A DNA stretch of 42,500 nucleotides from Daphnia carinata. Its lineage: Eukaryota; Arthropoda; Branchiopoda; Diplostraca; Daphniidae. Each line of letters opens with the position of its first letter. The stretch's first letter is position 1. Both the position numbers and the translations under genes were made by a program. Positions 1-8,934 of the stretch are shown here, one piece after another. The stretch spans positions 1 through 42,500 of the forward strand of contig NW_026712505.1 of the NCBI RefSeq assembly GCF_022539665.2, written 5' to 3'. The notes below the pieces were generated by a model, which was given only the letters and a program-made list of their open reading frames with translations, had not been told where the DNA came from and made no database searches.

Positions 1-43
1 GACTCCGGCAGTTGAGAATCGCCCGGCCAAGGGGCATCTCTCA
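1..43 (+). repeat. End of BEL copy 1 5' LTR
   Basis: These bases equal the last 43 bp of the LTRs ending at 11877 and 28262 and of the 3' LTR ending at 7592. The end is set at CTCTCA because copy 1's 3' LTR leaves the shared sequence just after it, near 7592-7594, and TG...CA termini are usual for LTRs. Confidence 0.8.
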
Positions 44-46
44 AAT

Positions 47-59
47 TCGTCCTTCGAAC
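47..59 (+). promoter_or_regulatory. Candidate BEL primer-binding site (tRNA-Tyr-like)
   Basis: Three bases after the LTR end, 13 nt agree at 11 positions with the complement of the 3' end of animal tRNA-Tyr plus CCA, including an uninterrupted GTCCTTCGA core. The tRNA-Tyr sequence is from memory; no tRNA-Tyr gene is in this window. Identical sites lie at 11881-11893 and 28266-28278. The two mismatches leave this tentative. Confidence 0.4.
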
Positions 60-96
60 AAAAATAATAACAGAAACATCCGTACATTTCATAACA

Positions 97-813
97 GTGT
101 CGGACAGCATACATCAGCAGCACCAGCAGGCGGTGTACGCAAGATTCCAACAACTCCTAGACTCAGAGGCTCGTGCTTACGAACTCTGGAAAGAGTTAGA
201 ACAGACCATCCCGAAAGGTGTGTTCAGGAGACTTCGCATCCCGGAGCCGTTCCCTGAACAACGTGCCAAGAGATCCGTGGAGAAAAGGAGTCGGCCAAAC
301 CCTTACACACGACCGACCGCTCCGACTTTGGACTCGCCAGCCCAGTTCTTAAACGAACAGGAGAGGGAACAGCTAGCTGCCCTCACCAAAGTTAAGGAGT
401 CACACTCCTCGGCAATAGCAGCGGCACAAAAGGCAGCAGAACGGGCCGAGGAACACGCCAGATTCCTGCTGGAGACAAGTAAGCTGAGACGCGATAAGGA
501 AGAGCTTCAGAGAAGGGAGCAGTTATTGGAAAGAGCGCGCGGTGTCAAAGAGTTGCCGCCCGCCACATTTCAAGTACCGGTCCCTCCACCGACCCCCACG
601 GTGCTGAGCCAAGAAATAAGTGACCTCGCCGCTGGACCTTCAAAAGAGCCAACACAAGCGAAGAAAGCGAGGTCCACATCAGGAATACCAAAAAGTTGGA
701 AGAAATCTTCACCCGAAGAAAGGCTGAGCAGGCAACTATCTAAGCGACTGGCAAAAACAGGGATAGCTTCATCCTCCGAGGACGAAATCCTTAAGTCCCC
801 AGTGCTTGTTTAA
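97..813 (+). CDS. Extra upstream reading frame of BEL copy 1 (238 codons, unknown function)
   Basis: An open frame runs from 16 to a TAA at 811-813, between the primer site and gag. I do not recognise the product. The N-terminal half is mixed. Roughly residues 85-150 are rich in Glu, Gln, Ala, Lys and Arg, as in a long helix or coiled coil. A Pro-rich stretch follows, then a basic, Ser-rich tail ending in an acidic patch. There is no zinc knuckle or enzyme motif. The frame contains no ATG: the start given is a GTG whose next codons read Ser-Asp-Ser, so an ancestral ATG may have changed to GTG. The same frame is in copies 2 and 3. It is followed by a polyadenylation signal and an A tract, which suggests capture from a processed transcript. 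Whether it is translated is unknown. Confidence 0.45.
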   Translation: MSDSIHQQHQQAVYARFQQLLDSEARAYELWKELEQTIPKGVFRRLRIPEPFPEQRAKRSVEKRSRPNPYTRPTAPTLDSPAQFLNEQEREQLAALTKVKESHSSAIAAAQKAAERAEEHARFLLETSKLRRDKEELQRREQLLERARGVKELPPATFQVPVPPPTPTVLSQEISDLAAGPSKEPTQAKKARSTSGIPKSWKKSSPEERLSRQLSKRLAKTGIASSSEDEILKSPVLV

Positions 814-845
814 TATTTGTTTTACTGTTATAATTTGTTATCGGG

Positions 846-881
846 AATAAAACTATCTCTATCACTATCAAAAAAAAAAAA
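846..881 (+). other. Internal AATAAA plus A tract before gag (copy 1)
   Basis: AATAAA lies at 846-851 and a run of 12 A at 870-881, where the last A is the first base of the gag ATG. The 18-nt spacing between signal and tail is what a cleaved, polyadenylated mRNA shows. The same arrangement is at 12680-12725 (22 A) and 29065-29100 (12 A). Confidence 0.75.
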
Positions 882-3800
882 TGTCAGTTCCGTCAAGGAG
901 AACGAGACAAGCGGTAACGGACCCAGAGGAGACGAGTATCGACGAAAGATTGTCGATCGTCGAGGAGAAAGTAGAAAAAATATACAAGGCAGGCGACGGG
1001 TATCACTCTATGCTACACAAGAGAGTGGAGGTCGCGGAGAAAACGATCGAAAAGTTTATAACAGACATGGGAATAAAAATGAAGGCAATAGAGAAAAAGA
1101 TAAAAGACATGGAGGATTTAGAGGAAAGATTGGCGGCAATATCAGAATTGGTGAAAGAAATAGACGGGAGAAGTAATAAAGCGTTGAACTCTGCAGCGAA
1201 ATTAATCGAGCAAGCGAAAGAAAGCTTTTCGATGAAGGAACAAATCCCGGAGATCGTGGAGGGAGTGAGAGCAGAAATAAGGTCAATCGTGGAGAGAACG
1301 ATCGAAGACAGCCTGCCCGGCCTAGAGGACAGTCCGATAAGACGACAAGAGCCTTTACGGGCTTCGTCAAGGGCTGACTCCCCACTAGGCACGCGGGAAG
1401 AGTTGCTTGAAGATCGGGCTCTGATAAAAAGGGAACTGAAAGACAGTATTGCGTTGGCGGAAGCCGACGCTGAGAGTAGACAGAAATACATAGACAAGGC
1501 CAAAGCTCGGTGGGTGGCCATCGTAGCGTTGAATGAAAAGCTTGCCGCAGTCTCTACGGCAGCCGAGAAGGCGAGTGACAGAGAAACAGAGGATAAACTG
1601 AGAGAAAGAATGAAAAAATTAAGAGAGAAATACAAAAAGTGCGAAGCCCAATCGCCAGTAACCAGAACAGCGCTGCCTCTACCGACGTTTAACGGAGAGA
1701 TCACAGCGTGGAAAGGATGGAGAGCGATGTGGACGGCGTATGACGCCGATCCAAGATTGACAGAGGCGGAAAAATTTCAATATCTGCGGACAAGCCTGAA
1801 AGGTAAGGCCGCAGAATTGATATCACATATACACTTTGATGAAAACCAATATCAGGAAGCAATGCTGAAATTGGAAAAGAGATTCGGGGACACAGAAAAA
1901 TTAAAAGCCCACTACGTAAACGAACTGAAAAGTCTCGTGGCCGTAAGACTGGGAGACTCAGCCACGACCAGCCAGTTGAAGAGAATCTTTGACGGGTTGA
2001 CCAAATGCAAGAGCCGCCCTGACGAGCCTCAAAGTGGATATGGGCGGCTATGGAGAATACATCGCGGGGGACGTGTTGAAGGCACTGCCTAGAGCCTTAA
2101 CCTCGCGATGGTGGAGAGACAAATGGTTCGATGAGGATCAACCGACATTAGAAGCCATTCTCAAAGAGCTTGATCGAGAGATAAGGCTAAGAGAGATGGA
2201 GGAAGATCCTGTGAGCCAGCCGCAGAGCCCGAGAAGGGAGCCGCAAGAGAGGGGAGGTAGGATGACACCCTGTTGTTTTTGTCAGCAGAATCACATACAC
2301 CACAGGTGTATGGTAAATACCCCGCAATTCAGACGAACGCTCTGCGAGCGAGAGAACCGTTGCTTGAAATGCCTCGGCAGATCGCATCGGACGGAACACT
2401 GCGTAGCCAGGGTCCCGTGTAGGAATTGCGGGAGTATAGACCATAGCCCAGCGCTATGCCTGTCAAGACAAAGACAATACGGGCCAGTCAGACCACAGTC
2501 CCCGCAAAGGCCGATGAACAGATCGGTAACGATAGATACCAACGTGAATTGTGCGCAGGCAACCTCGATCGGACTGCCCACGTTCACGGCGGTATTACAA
2601 GGAAAAAATAACAGAAAAATAAAAGTGCTAGGTCTGATAGACTCGGGGAGCGAGAAAACGTTCATCCGACAGAGTCTGATCAGACGATTAAAAGCGGACG
2701 AAGAAGATGAAGGAGAGATAAGAGTGAACACGTTTGGGTCAGACCAAGCGGAAAGATCGGTGCTAAAGACCTATAGCATATGGATGGTTCCCGAAAGACA
2801 GGGAAAAATAAAAATTAAAGCTACGGCGATAAAATATGTGGCGAAAGCAACCCCTAAGGTCCGGTCAAAATTAGTGGAGATTTTGACGGAACAGGGGGAG
2901 AAGGTCGCGGACGAAAGACATTTGAGATCAGACAATAAAACAGAGTTTGACATGATAATAGGGTGCGACTATTATTGGCAAATTCTAAAACACCAGACAA
3001 AACAGGGTCCAGACGACTCAGTGGCATGTGCCAGTAAGCTGGGGTGGATCATTTTTGGAGCACCCACAGCAGGAAATCCGAGAGAAGTGTCGGCAAACAT
3101 TGTTACACAGGCCGACGGAAAGAAAGCGATGGTAGATTTCAAGGAATTCTGGGCCTTGGAACACATGGGAGTTACGCCCCAAGAGTTAGAGGACCCGGGG
3201 TTCCTGAAAAATTATCAGGAGACCATAAAGAAAGATCAGACGGGCAGATATGAGATTCTGTTCCCGTTTAAAAATAACAGAAGGTCGATGGAGACCAACA
3301 AAAACATAGCTTCGATAAGATTGACGGGGTTGTTGAAAAAAATGAAACGGGAGGACAGAATGGCCTACCACGAAGTTTTTCAACAGTACCTCGAGAAAGG
3401 CTACATAGAGGTAGCTGATAAAAATTACACAGGGGCATGTACGTATTTACCGCACAGACCGGTGATAAAAACAGAGGCGGCAACCACCAAGATCAGACCG
3501 GTGTTTGACGGTTCGGCCCACCAACAGAATAGGCCTAGCCTGAACGATCTGTTGGAGACCGGGCCGAACCTAAACCCGGAGCTCTTGGCGGTGCTGCTCA
3601 GATTCAGGCAGAACGAGATAGCGTGGATGGCGGACATCACGCAAGCATTCCTACAGATAGGAATATAGAAAGAGCACGGACAGATAGTCCGATTCCTATG
3701 GATAAAAGACCCGAAAGATGATAACTCGGAATGGATAGAATACAGGTGGAAGAGAGTACCTTTTGGACTCTCGAGTAGCCCATTCATCTTACGAGCAGTT

Positions 3801-6644
3801 ATATTAAAATGCTTGGATGAGCATAAAGATGAATACCCAGAGCTGGTGGGAAAACTGGGCGCGCAGTTATATGTGGACGATTGGTTGGGGGGAGCGAGTA
3901 GCATTCCCCAAGCAATCGAAGCGATAACGCAAGCCCAGAAAATATTTAGTTCGGCCAAAATGGAGCTTCGAAAGTGGACGACAAACAGCGTGGCACTGAG
4001 AGAACAGTTGCAAGCGTTACAGTTCCAAAAAGGGGAAATAACGATGGGAGACAGTACAGAGAAAGCAGTCAAAGCACTGGGAGTCACATGGGATCCGGAG
4101 ACGGACTCATTTCGATTCAAGCCAGAAAAAATAATAGAAGAGGCCGAAGAGATGAGCAAGAGGCCGACGAAAAGGAAGTTGTTCAGCCTTGCGCTGAAAG
4201 TCTTCGACCCGCTGGGATTAATATCGCCGGTAACGGTGGTGGCGAAGATTATCATGCAGAAGGTCTGGATAGACAAGACAGGCTGGGATGAACCAGTGTC
4301 GGCAAGCATAATGCCACACTGGGAGACGTTCATTAAAAGTTTGTCGGACCTCAAGAACACAAAGCTGGGACGGTGGACTGGAGAGATCCGTTCACCGAGA
4401 CTACAATTGTTTTGCGACGCGAGTGACGACGCATACAGTGTAGCCGCATATCTGGAGAACGGAGAAGATACAAAGCTGTTATGCAGCAAAACCCGGATAG
4501 CACCGGACCCCAAAAAATCAGTGTCGACCCCCAGACTGGAGCTGCTCAGTAATCTGCTGGCAGTCAGACTGGGGGAATACATTGAAAAGTCTCTGGGACG
4601 GTCGTTTGAGAAAACACTGTGGACGGACTCGGCGATAGCCTACTGGTGGATGAAAGGCGAATCGGGCCGTTGGAAACAGTTCGTCCACAACCGGGTGAAA
4701 TCAGGGAGAAGATCGACATAGGGTCGATAAGGCACTGTCCGGGAGTTCAGAACCCGGCAGATATAGCATCGAGAGGGGCTTCAGTGAGCCAGCTGAATCA
4801 TAAGAAAGATTGGTGGTCAGGCCCAGAGTGGCTGAACAAAAAAGAGAATTGGCCGAAGAATCCAGCCCAAATGGAGCAGGATTGTACAGAAGAAATCAAG
4901 AAAGAGGAAAAAAATGAAAGAAATAACACAATGTAGTGTTTCGATGTCAAAGGAAAAAGAGTGGTACGAGAACTATAGTTCGTTGCGTACGATAATCAGA
5001 ATCTGGGCGACAGTGAAGAGAGCGGTGAAGAGGTTTAAGGGACAACCGAATCCCGAGACACCGCTGGCGGAAGTGTCGGGTGGCGCCGACAAGAAACAGT
5101 TCAACATCCTCGCAGCAGAAGAGGTAGAACAAGCGGAGTTAGATCTATGGCGAAAGATGCAAAATGACGCATACAAAGATGAAAGGGAAGCCATAAAAGA
5201 GAAAAAACCCTGGAAAAATGATAAGTTGAGAAAGCTGGGATTGGCCTGGGACGAGAGGAACGGGCTAATCAGGTGTTACGGCCGCCAAGAAAACTGGTTG
5301 CGGCTTAACGGTAGAGAAGCGGTAATCCTGTTGCCAGAAAACCACTATTTGACGGGCAAACTCATAGAGCAGACGCACGAACGGTTGCTGCACACTGGGG
5401 TAAGCACGACGATGGTGGAGGTACGGCGAACGTTTTGGATTCCAAGACTAAGGCAAACGATCAAGAAAGAATTGAAAAGGTGCATGAAATGTCAGAAACT
5501 AGATTCGAGACCGTTCAACGAAGTCCCGGCTCCACTACCGGTAGATCGACTTCAAATGGCGAACCCGTTTAATGTAACGGGGATAGACTTTGCGGGACCA
5601 TTCCCGATAAAACTGACGGCAAGAGGTGGACAAGCGAAGGCCTACATTTGTTTGTTCACGTGTGCGGTAACAAGAGCCGTGCATTTAGAAATGACCACAG
5701 ACTTGGAGACGGCATCCTGTATTTTTGCACTGAGAAGGTTTTTTGCAAGAAGAGGGGTGCCGAAAGCCATGTATTCAGATAACGCGAAATCATTCACACA
5801 AGCCGCGAAATACCTGAGAGCGGCGTACAAAAGTGAGAACGTGTATAATACACTGGTGGACCTAAATGTCAAGTGGAGATTCTCCCCGAGCTTGGCCCCT
5901 TGGTGGGGCGGGTTCTGGGAGCGAATGGTCCAGACAGTGAAGAGACTATTATACAAGACGTATGGGAACGAGTGTCTGGAATATGACCTGTTCCAAACGG
6001 TGTTAACCGAGATTGAAGATACGATAAACACGAGGCCATTAACGTATGTCTCTGACGACGATAATGAACCTCTAACGCCGAAGCATTTGATCACAGGCTA
6101 TAGACAAAATCAAAAACACCCGGTAGACGAGGAGGAGAGAGAATATTCAGACAGAATACGTCTAACCAAGCGGGAGAAAACTAGAAGAAAACTGCTAGAA
6201 AATTGGTGGGGAGATTTCTATAAAGAATATGTGGCAGACCTCGAGAAGTTCCACTGTCCAACGCCGGGTAGAACAAAACAAGTTGAGGTTGGACAAGTGG
6301 TGCTGATACACGACGAGAAATCCAAGAGAACAAAATGAAAAGTAGGAAGAGTGGCCAAATTATACCCGGGCTCAGACAACAAGTTCAGAAGGGTGGCAGT
6401 ATTAATTGCAGATAAGGTTTCAGGGAAAGGGTCAATACCCATATACCGGGACATTAAGTGTCTCTACCCGTTAGAGTTACACGCGGGGACGATAGACGAT
6501 GACCATCAAAATACTTCACCGTTCCAAGATACTGAAGACTTGGACAGTTCGGACTCGGAGTTGGACGAGGGTCCAACGGGGGGAGTATCGGAAAATCCGA
6601 CGTCTAACATTGTCCAAGGGGACGGTGAAGAGATAGACGAGTAG
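881..6644 (+). pseudogene. BEL/Pao gag-pol, copy 1, broken
   Basis: This is the Gag-Pol polyprotein of a BEL/Pao element. An N-terminal coiled-coil region is followed by a DUF1759-type Gag core, three zinc knuckles, a DSGSE protease, reverse transcriptase, RNase H, integrase and a DUF5641-type tail. Compared with copies 2 and 3 it has five breaks: one extra C near 2001 in Gag, an in-frame TAG at 3666-3668 where the others have CAG (reverse transcriptase), a 4-bp loss near 4699 (RNase H), one extra A near 4912, and a TGA at 6336-6338 where copy 3 has TGG. Unlike copies 2 and 3, it keeps the full six-G run after the YVDD motif at about 3893. The extra A and the TGA are shared with copy 2, so they predate the split of those two. 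Confidence 0.9.
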
Positions 6645-6892
6645 AAGCGGAGATGCGGGGCACTCGGAACCAGAGAGTCGGTTGCCGGGGTAAGTCCATC
6701 ATGAGGCGGGAACTAACCAAGAAGTTCCCGGTGACGGTACGAGAAATACCGGTAGACGGTAATAGATGGAATGTAAGCGGGACTTGATGCTATAAGTCCC
6801 GACGATAGAAGTTGGAGACGCTTGACTATAATATTGAAATAACCGTACGTAGTTTACAGCTATGTAGGGCGGTCTCTGTCGAGCAAAGGCAG
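6645..6892 (+). other. BEL copy 1 3' untranslated region with hairpins
   Basis: There is no coding frame here. Two perfect inverted repeats can form stem-loops: GGGAACT with AGTTCCC around 6708-6729, and CGGGACTT with AAGTCCCG around 6778-6801. Copy 2 has the same sequence at 18489-18736. In copy 3 the matching region (34864 to about 35050) is strongly diverged, but the first stem survives with a G-T pair. The role is unknown. Confidence 0.5.
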
Positions 6893-6990
6893 AAATGAAT
6901 ATTAAAGACGCCCGATCTGGAGCCAGTTTTAGCCCAGAGGAAATGAATATTTAAAACCCATCGTGACTGGAGCCAGTTTTAGCCCAGAGG
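6893..6990 (+). repeat. Two tandem ~48-bp repeats upstream of or within the BEL 3' LTR
   Basis: Two head-to-tail units start AAATGAATATT and end in the shared 24-bp segment that finishes TTTTAGCCCAGAGG. They recur at 18737-18834 and 35120-35217. A purine run (AGAGGGAAGAGG) follows the second unit at 6986-6997 and could be the polypurine tract. If so, the LTR starts near 6999 and not at 7098. Otherwise the repeats could be U3 enhancer-like sequence. Confidence 0.6.
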
Positions 6991-7097
6991 GAAGAGGTTG
7001 GTGCCGGAGGAGTAACCGACAGAGGATCGGCCAAGGAGAGTTGGAGGTTGGAGGTCAGCGGCAGTTCCTGAGGCTGAAACGGGTGACGGAACAACGG

Positions 7098-7592
7098 TGA
7101 GCTTGTTATCACTTGTGTTGCTGCCCGTCGCAACTGGCCGTCAACTTCTGCCCGGCCGTGATAAGCTGCTTCCGCCCGTCAGCCCTCTTCGTTCTGCCCG
7201 GCTCCTTTTCTCGACGGCTACAACGAAGCTGCTTTTGAAGCAATTCTCATCCGGATTGTATCCTGTTTTTGCTGTCGCTTTACTTGAAGATCCATTCGAC
7301 CCGGGGGCACTCGACGCCAAGGATCGCAAGTAATCTAGCGTTTTGTTATTCGTGTCCGTCATATTGGCCGCGCCCCGTCTCGGCATCGTTTTTTTGGTCG
7401 TTGGCCTTAAAGAGCAGTTGTCGGGCGTCATCGCGGTCCAGTCCGCCAAGTCATAGTAGCACGGTTCCCCAACCGGCTGCCCAGACGTATCGCGGCTATT
7501 GCATTGGGTTTCAGAGGACCCAATACCACTACTTTACGCTGAGCCGGCAGACTCCGGCAGTTGAGAATCGCCCGGCCAAGGGGCATCTCTCA
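7098..7592 (+). repeat. BEL copy 1 3' LTR with a 170-bp internal deletion
   Basis: From 7101 onward this matches the LTRs of copies 2 and 3 (11386-11877 and 27771-28262) to the CTCTCA end. The 170 bp between the TGA at 7098-7100 and GCTTGTTATC, present in the other LTRs, are missing. The lost part contains the TATATAAAGG element seen at 11287 and 27672. The left boundary of the LTR is uncertain by up to about 235 bp. Confidence 0.75.
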
Positions 7593-7594
7593 AA

Positions 7595-7757
7595 ACCTCT
7601 ACCTGCCAAAAGAGAGAATTTCGCTTTTTAAATCTGCACGAAGCAAAACGGGCACTAAACACTACTCGTTGATTGGTAATGTTCCCATACCGGGAATCGA
7701 ACCCGAGCCTCCTGGGTGAAAGCCAGGTATCCTAGCCACTAGACCATATGGGATGGT
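7595..7757. repeat. 163-bp block with tRNA-Glu, first copy
   Basis: This block, starting ACCTCTACCTGCC and ending GGGATGGT, recurs at 8642-8804, offset by 1047 bp, with one visible base change (T/C in the tRNA acceptor stem). The left edge of the first copy falls within 3 bp of the end of BEL copy 1. Confidence 0.85.
7682..7753 (-). tRNA. tRNA-Glu-TTC: tRNA-Glu (anticodon TTC)
   Basis: The minus strand folds into a 72-nt cloverleaf. The acceptor TCCCATA pairs fully with TATGGGA, the discriminator is A, the anticodon loop reads CTTTCAC and the T loop GGTTCGATTCC. No intron is seen. Only four bases separate it from the tRNA-Phe gene on its 5' side, so the two may share one Pol III transcript. 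Four T on the transcribed strand (7645-7648) could end it. Confidence 0.95.
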
Positions 7758-7830
7758 TGCCGAAACCCGGGATCGAACCAGGGACCTTTAGATCTTCAGT
7801 CTAACGCTCTCCCAACTGAGCTATTTCGGC
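7758..7830 (-). tRNA. tRNA-Phe-GAA: tRNA-Phe (anticodon GAA)
   Basis: The minus strand gives a 73-nt cloverleaf. GCCGAAA pairs with TTTCGGC, the discriminator is A, the D arm is TAGCTCAGTTGGGAGAGC, the anticodon loop reads CTGAAGA, and the T arm is canonical. There is no intron. It lies directly 5' of tRNA-Glu. Confidence 0.95.
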
Positions 7831-8323
7831 ACAAAACAATATCTTCCAAGTCTTGTGGATTGCAGCACAAGAAAATGTTCTTGTCACAGCAATTACAATA
7901 GCCATGATTTCGGCTGAGTTCACGATCGTTCAGACATGAACCCTGCCTTACGAGGGACAGGGGATTGTCGTTCTAACTTAGTTGACGTTGAAAATGCTCA
8001 TTTGGACGTGGCTCATTTGACGAGTAGTGTCATTCTCGCCGAGATGTTTTTTTTCTGGAGCTCTCTGTTTCTCGCTTGTTGTTTTTGCATCCTTCCTTTG
8101 TTGTTTTCGGTCGTTTCCCGCCGTAGAATATCTGACATTCTTGTGATAGCCGTCCCTTCAATAACGCATTCCCGGCAGCCGAGAGAGGCTTTGTTCATAC
8201 TGTATGATGCAGGCCCACCTTTTGTCATTTCCGCATAGTTTAAAAACTTGCCAGGACAAATCAAGCATTTTCAGCTCTGTCTTGCTGTCGCTCTAATTTT
8301 GCGATCGCGGAAATTTGATACGT
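7831..8323. other. Intergenic spacer in tRNA cluster
   Basis: I see no gene or element here. The 100-codon frame at 7936-8238 has no recognisable features and is not taken as a gene. Confidence 0.6.
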
Positions 8324-8395
8324 GGCTCATTGGTCTAGTGGTATGATTCTCGCTTAGGGTGCGAGAGGCCCCGGGTTCAATTCCCGGATGAGCCC
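8324..8395 (+). tRNA. tRNA-Pro-AGG: tRNA-Pro (anticodon AGG)
   Basis: A 72-nt cloverleaf: acceptor GGCTCAT pairs with ATGAGCC, the discriminator is C as usual for tRNA-Pro, the anticodon loop is TTAGGGT and the T loop GGTTCAATTCC. It has no intron and is followed 25 bp later by tRNA-Ala on the same strand. Confidence 0.95.
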
Positions 8396-8420
8396 GCTCT
8401 AAAGGAGCACTTGTTGAAAT

Positions 8421-8493
8421 GGGGATGTAGCTCAGATGGTAGAGCGCTCGCTTAGCATGCGAGAAGTACGGGGATCGATACCCTGCATCTCCA
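8421..8493 (+). tRNA. tRNA-Ala-AGC: tRNA-Ala (anticodon AGC)
   Basis: A 73-nt cloverleaf: acceptor GGGGATG pairs with CATCTCC, including a G3-T70 pair, the identity mark for alanyl-tRNA synthetase. The anticodon loop is TTAGCAT and the discriminator is A. The last 15 nt plus CCA are the exact complement of the gypsy primer site at 19372-19389, so this tRNA type is the likely reverse-transcription primer of that element. Confidence 0.96.
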
Positions 8494-8641
8494 TCAGTTT
8501 CACATATGTTTAAGTGAAGATTTCTCACTTATTAGTTGAATGTTGGCAATGGCGAAGGATATAGGCAAGCTTGAAAGTTGATGCTTTTCCTCACAAATGT
8601 TTCGGCAATGGCATTACATCGAAGATACACGAACTTGGTAC

Positions 8642-8804
8642 ACCTCTACCTGCCAAAAGAGAGAATTTCGCTTTTTAAATCTGCACGAAGCAAAACGGGC
8701 ACTAAACACTACTCGTTGATTGGTAATGTTCCCATACCGGGAATCGAACCCGAGCCTCCTGGGTGAAAGCCAGGTATCCTAGCCACTAGACCATACGGGA
8801 TGGT
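8642..8804. repeat. 163-bp block with tRNA-Glu, second copy
   Basis: Repeat of 7595-7757. The sequences diverge exactly after GGGATGGT: the first copy continues into tRNA-Phe, while this one continues into unrelated AT-rich sequence. Confidence 0.85.
8729..8800 (-). tRNA. tRNA-Glu-TTC: tRNA-Glu (anticodon TTC), second copy
   Basis: Same as the gene at 7682-7753 except for one acceptor-stem base, which turns an A-T pair into G-T (TCCCGTA with TATGGGA). The fold stays intact, so the gene may still work. It lacks the neighbouring tRNA-Phe of the first copy. Confidence 0.9.
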
Positions 8805-8934
8805 AAAACCATAAGTATGGGAAAAACGACGTCCTGAGCAGACGTGTTTTTTCTGAGCTCCTGGTTTTTTTTTAGATTTGTTTACATTAGACCCCGAAAA
8901 TATATTTACATTTTATCCGTCATAATCGGAATAT

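Larger units (their letters stand above)
1..7592 (+). mobile_element. BEL/Pao LTR retrotransposon, copy 1 (degenerate)
   Basis: The window opens inside this element's 5' LTR: bases 1-43 match the LTR end of copies 2 and 3. It then runs through leader, an extra upstream reading frame, gag-pol, a 3' untranslated region and a 3' LTR ending at 7592. Zinc knuckles, an A17-type protease, a YVDD reverse transcriptase, RNase H and a DDE integrase in one frame order identify the BEL/Pao superfamily. Gag-pol carries five disruptions, so the copy cannot make its own proteins. Its 3' end matches copy 2, not copy 3. The target-site duplication cannot be checked because the left flank lies outside the window. 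Confidence 0.9.

Noticed and set aside
817..1176. 119-codon frame overlapping the gag start (also at 29036-29395)
   Set aside because: Out-of-frame shadow of gag. It is missing in copy 2 simply because the A tract is longer there.
1003..1704. Long antisense frame opposite BEL gag (also at 12847-13548 and 29222-29923)
   Set aside because: It mirrors the coiled-coil gag codons on the other strand; Ser/Leu-rich composition follows from that. No domain or start context supports it.
7936..8238. 100-codon frame between tRNA genes
   Set aside because: No domain, no repeats of it elsewhere in the window, and composition like non-coding spacer.
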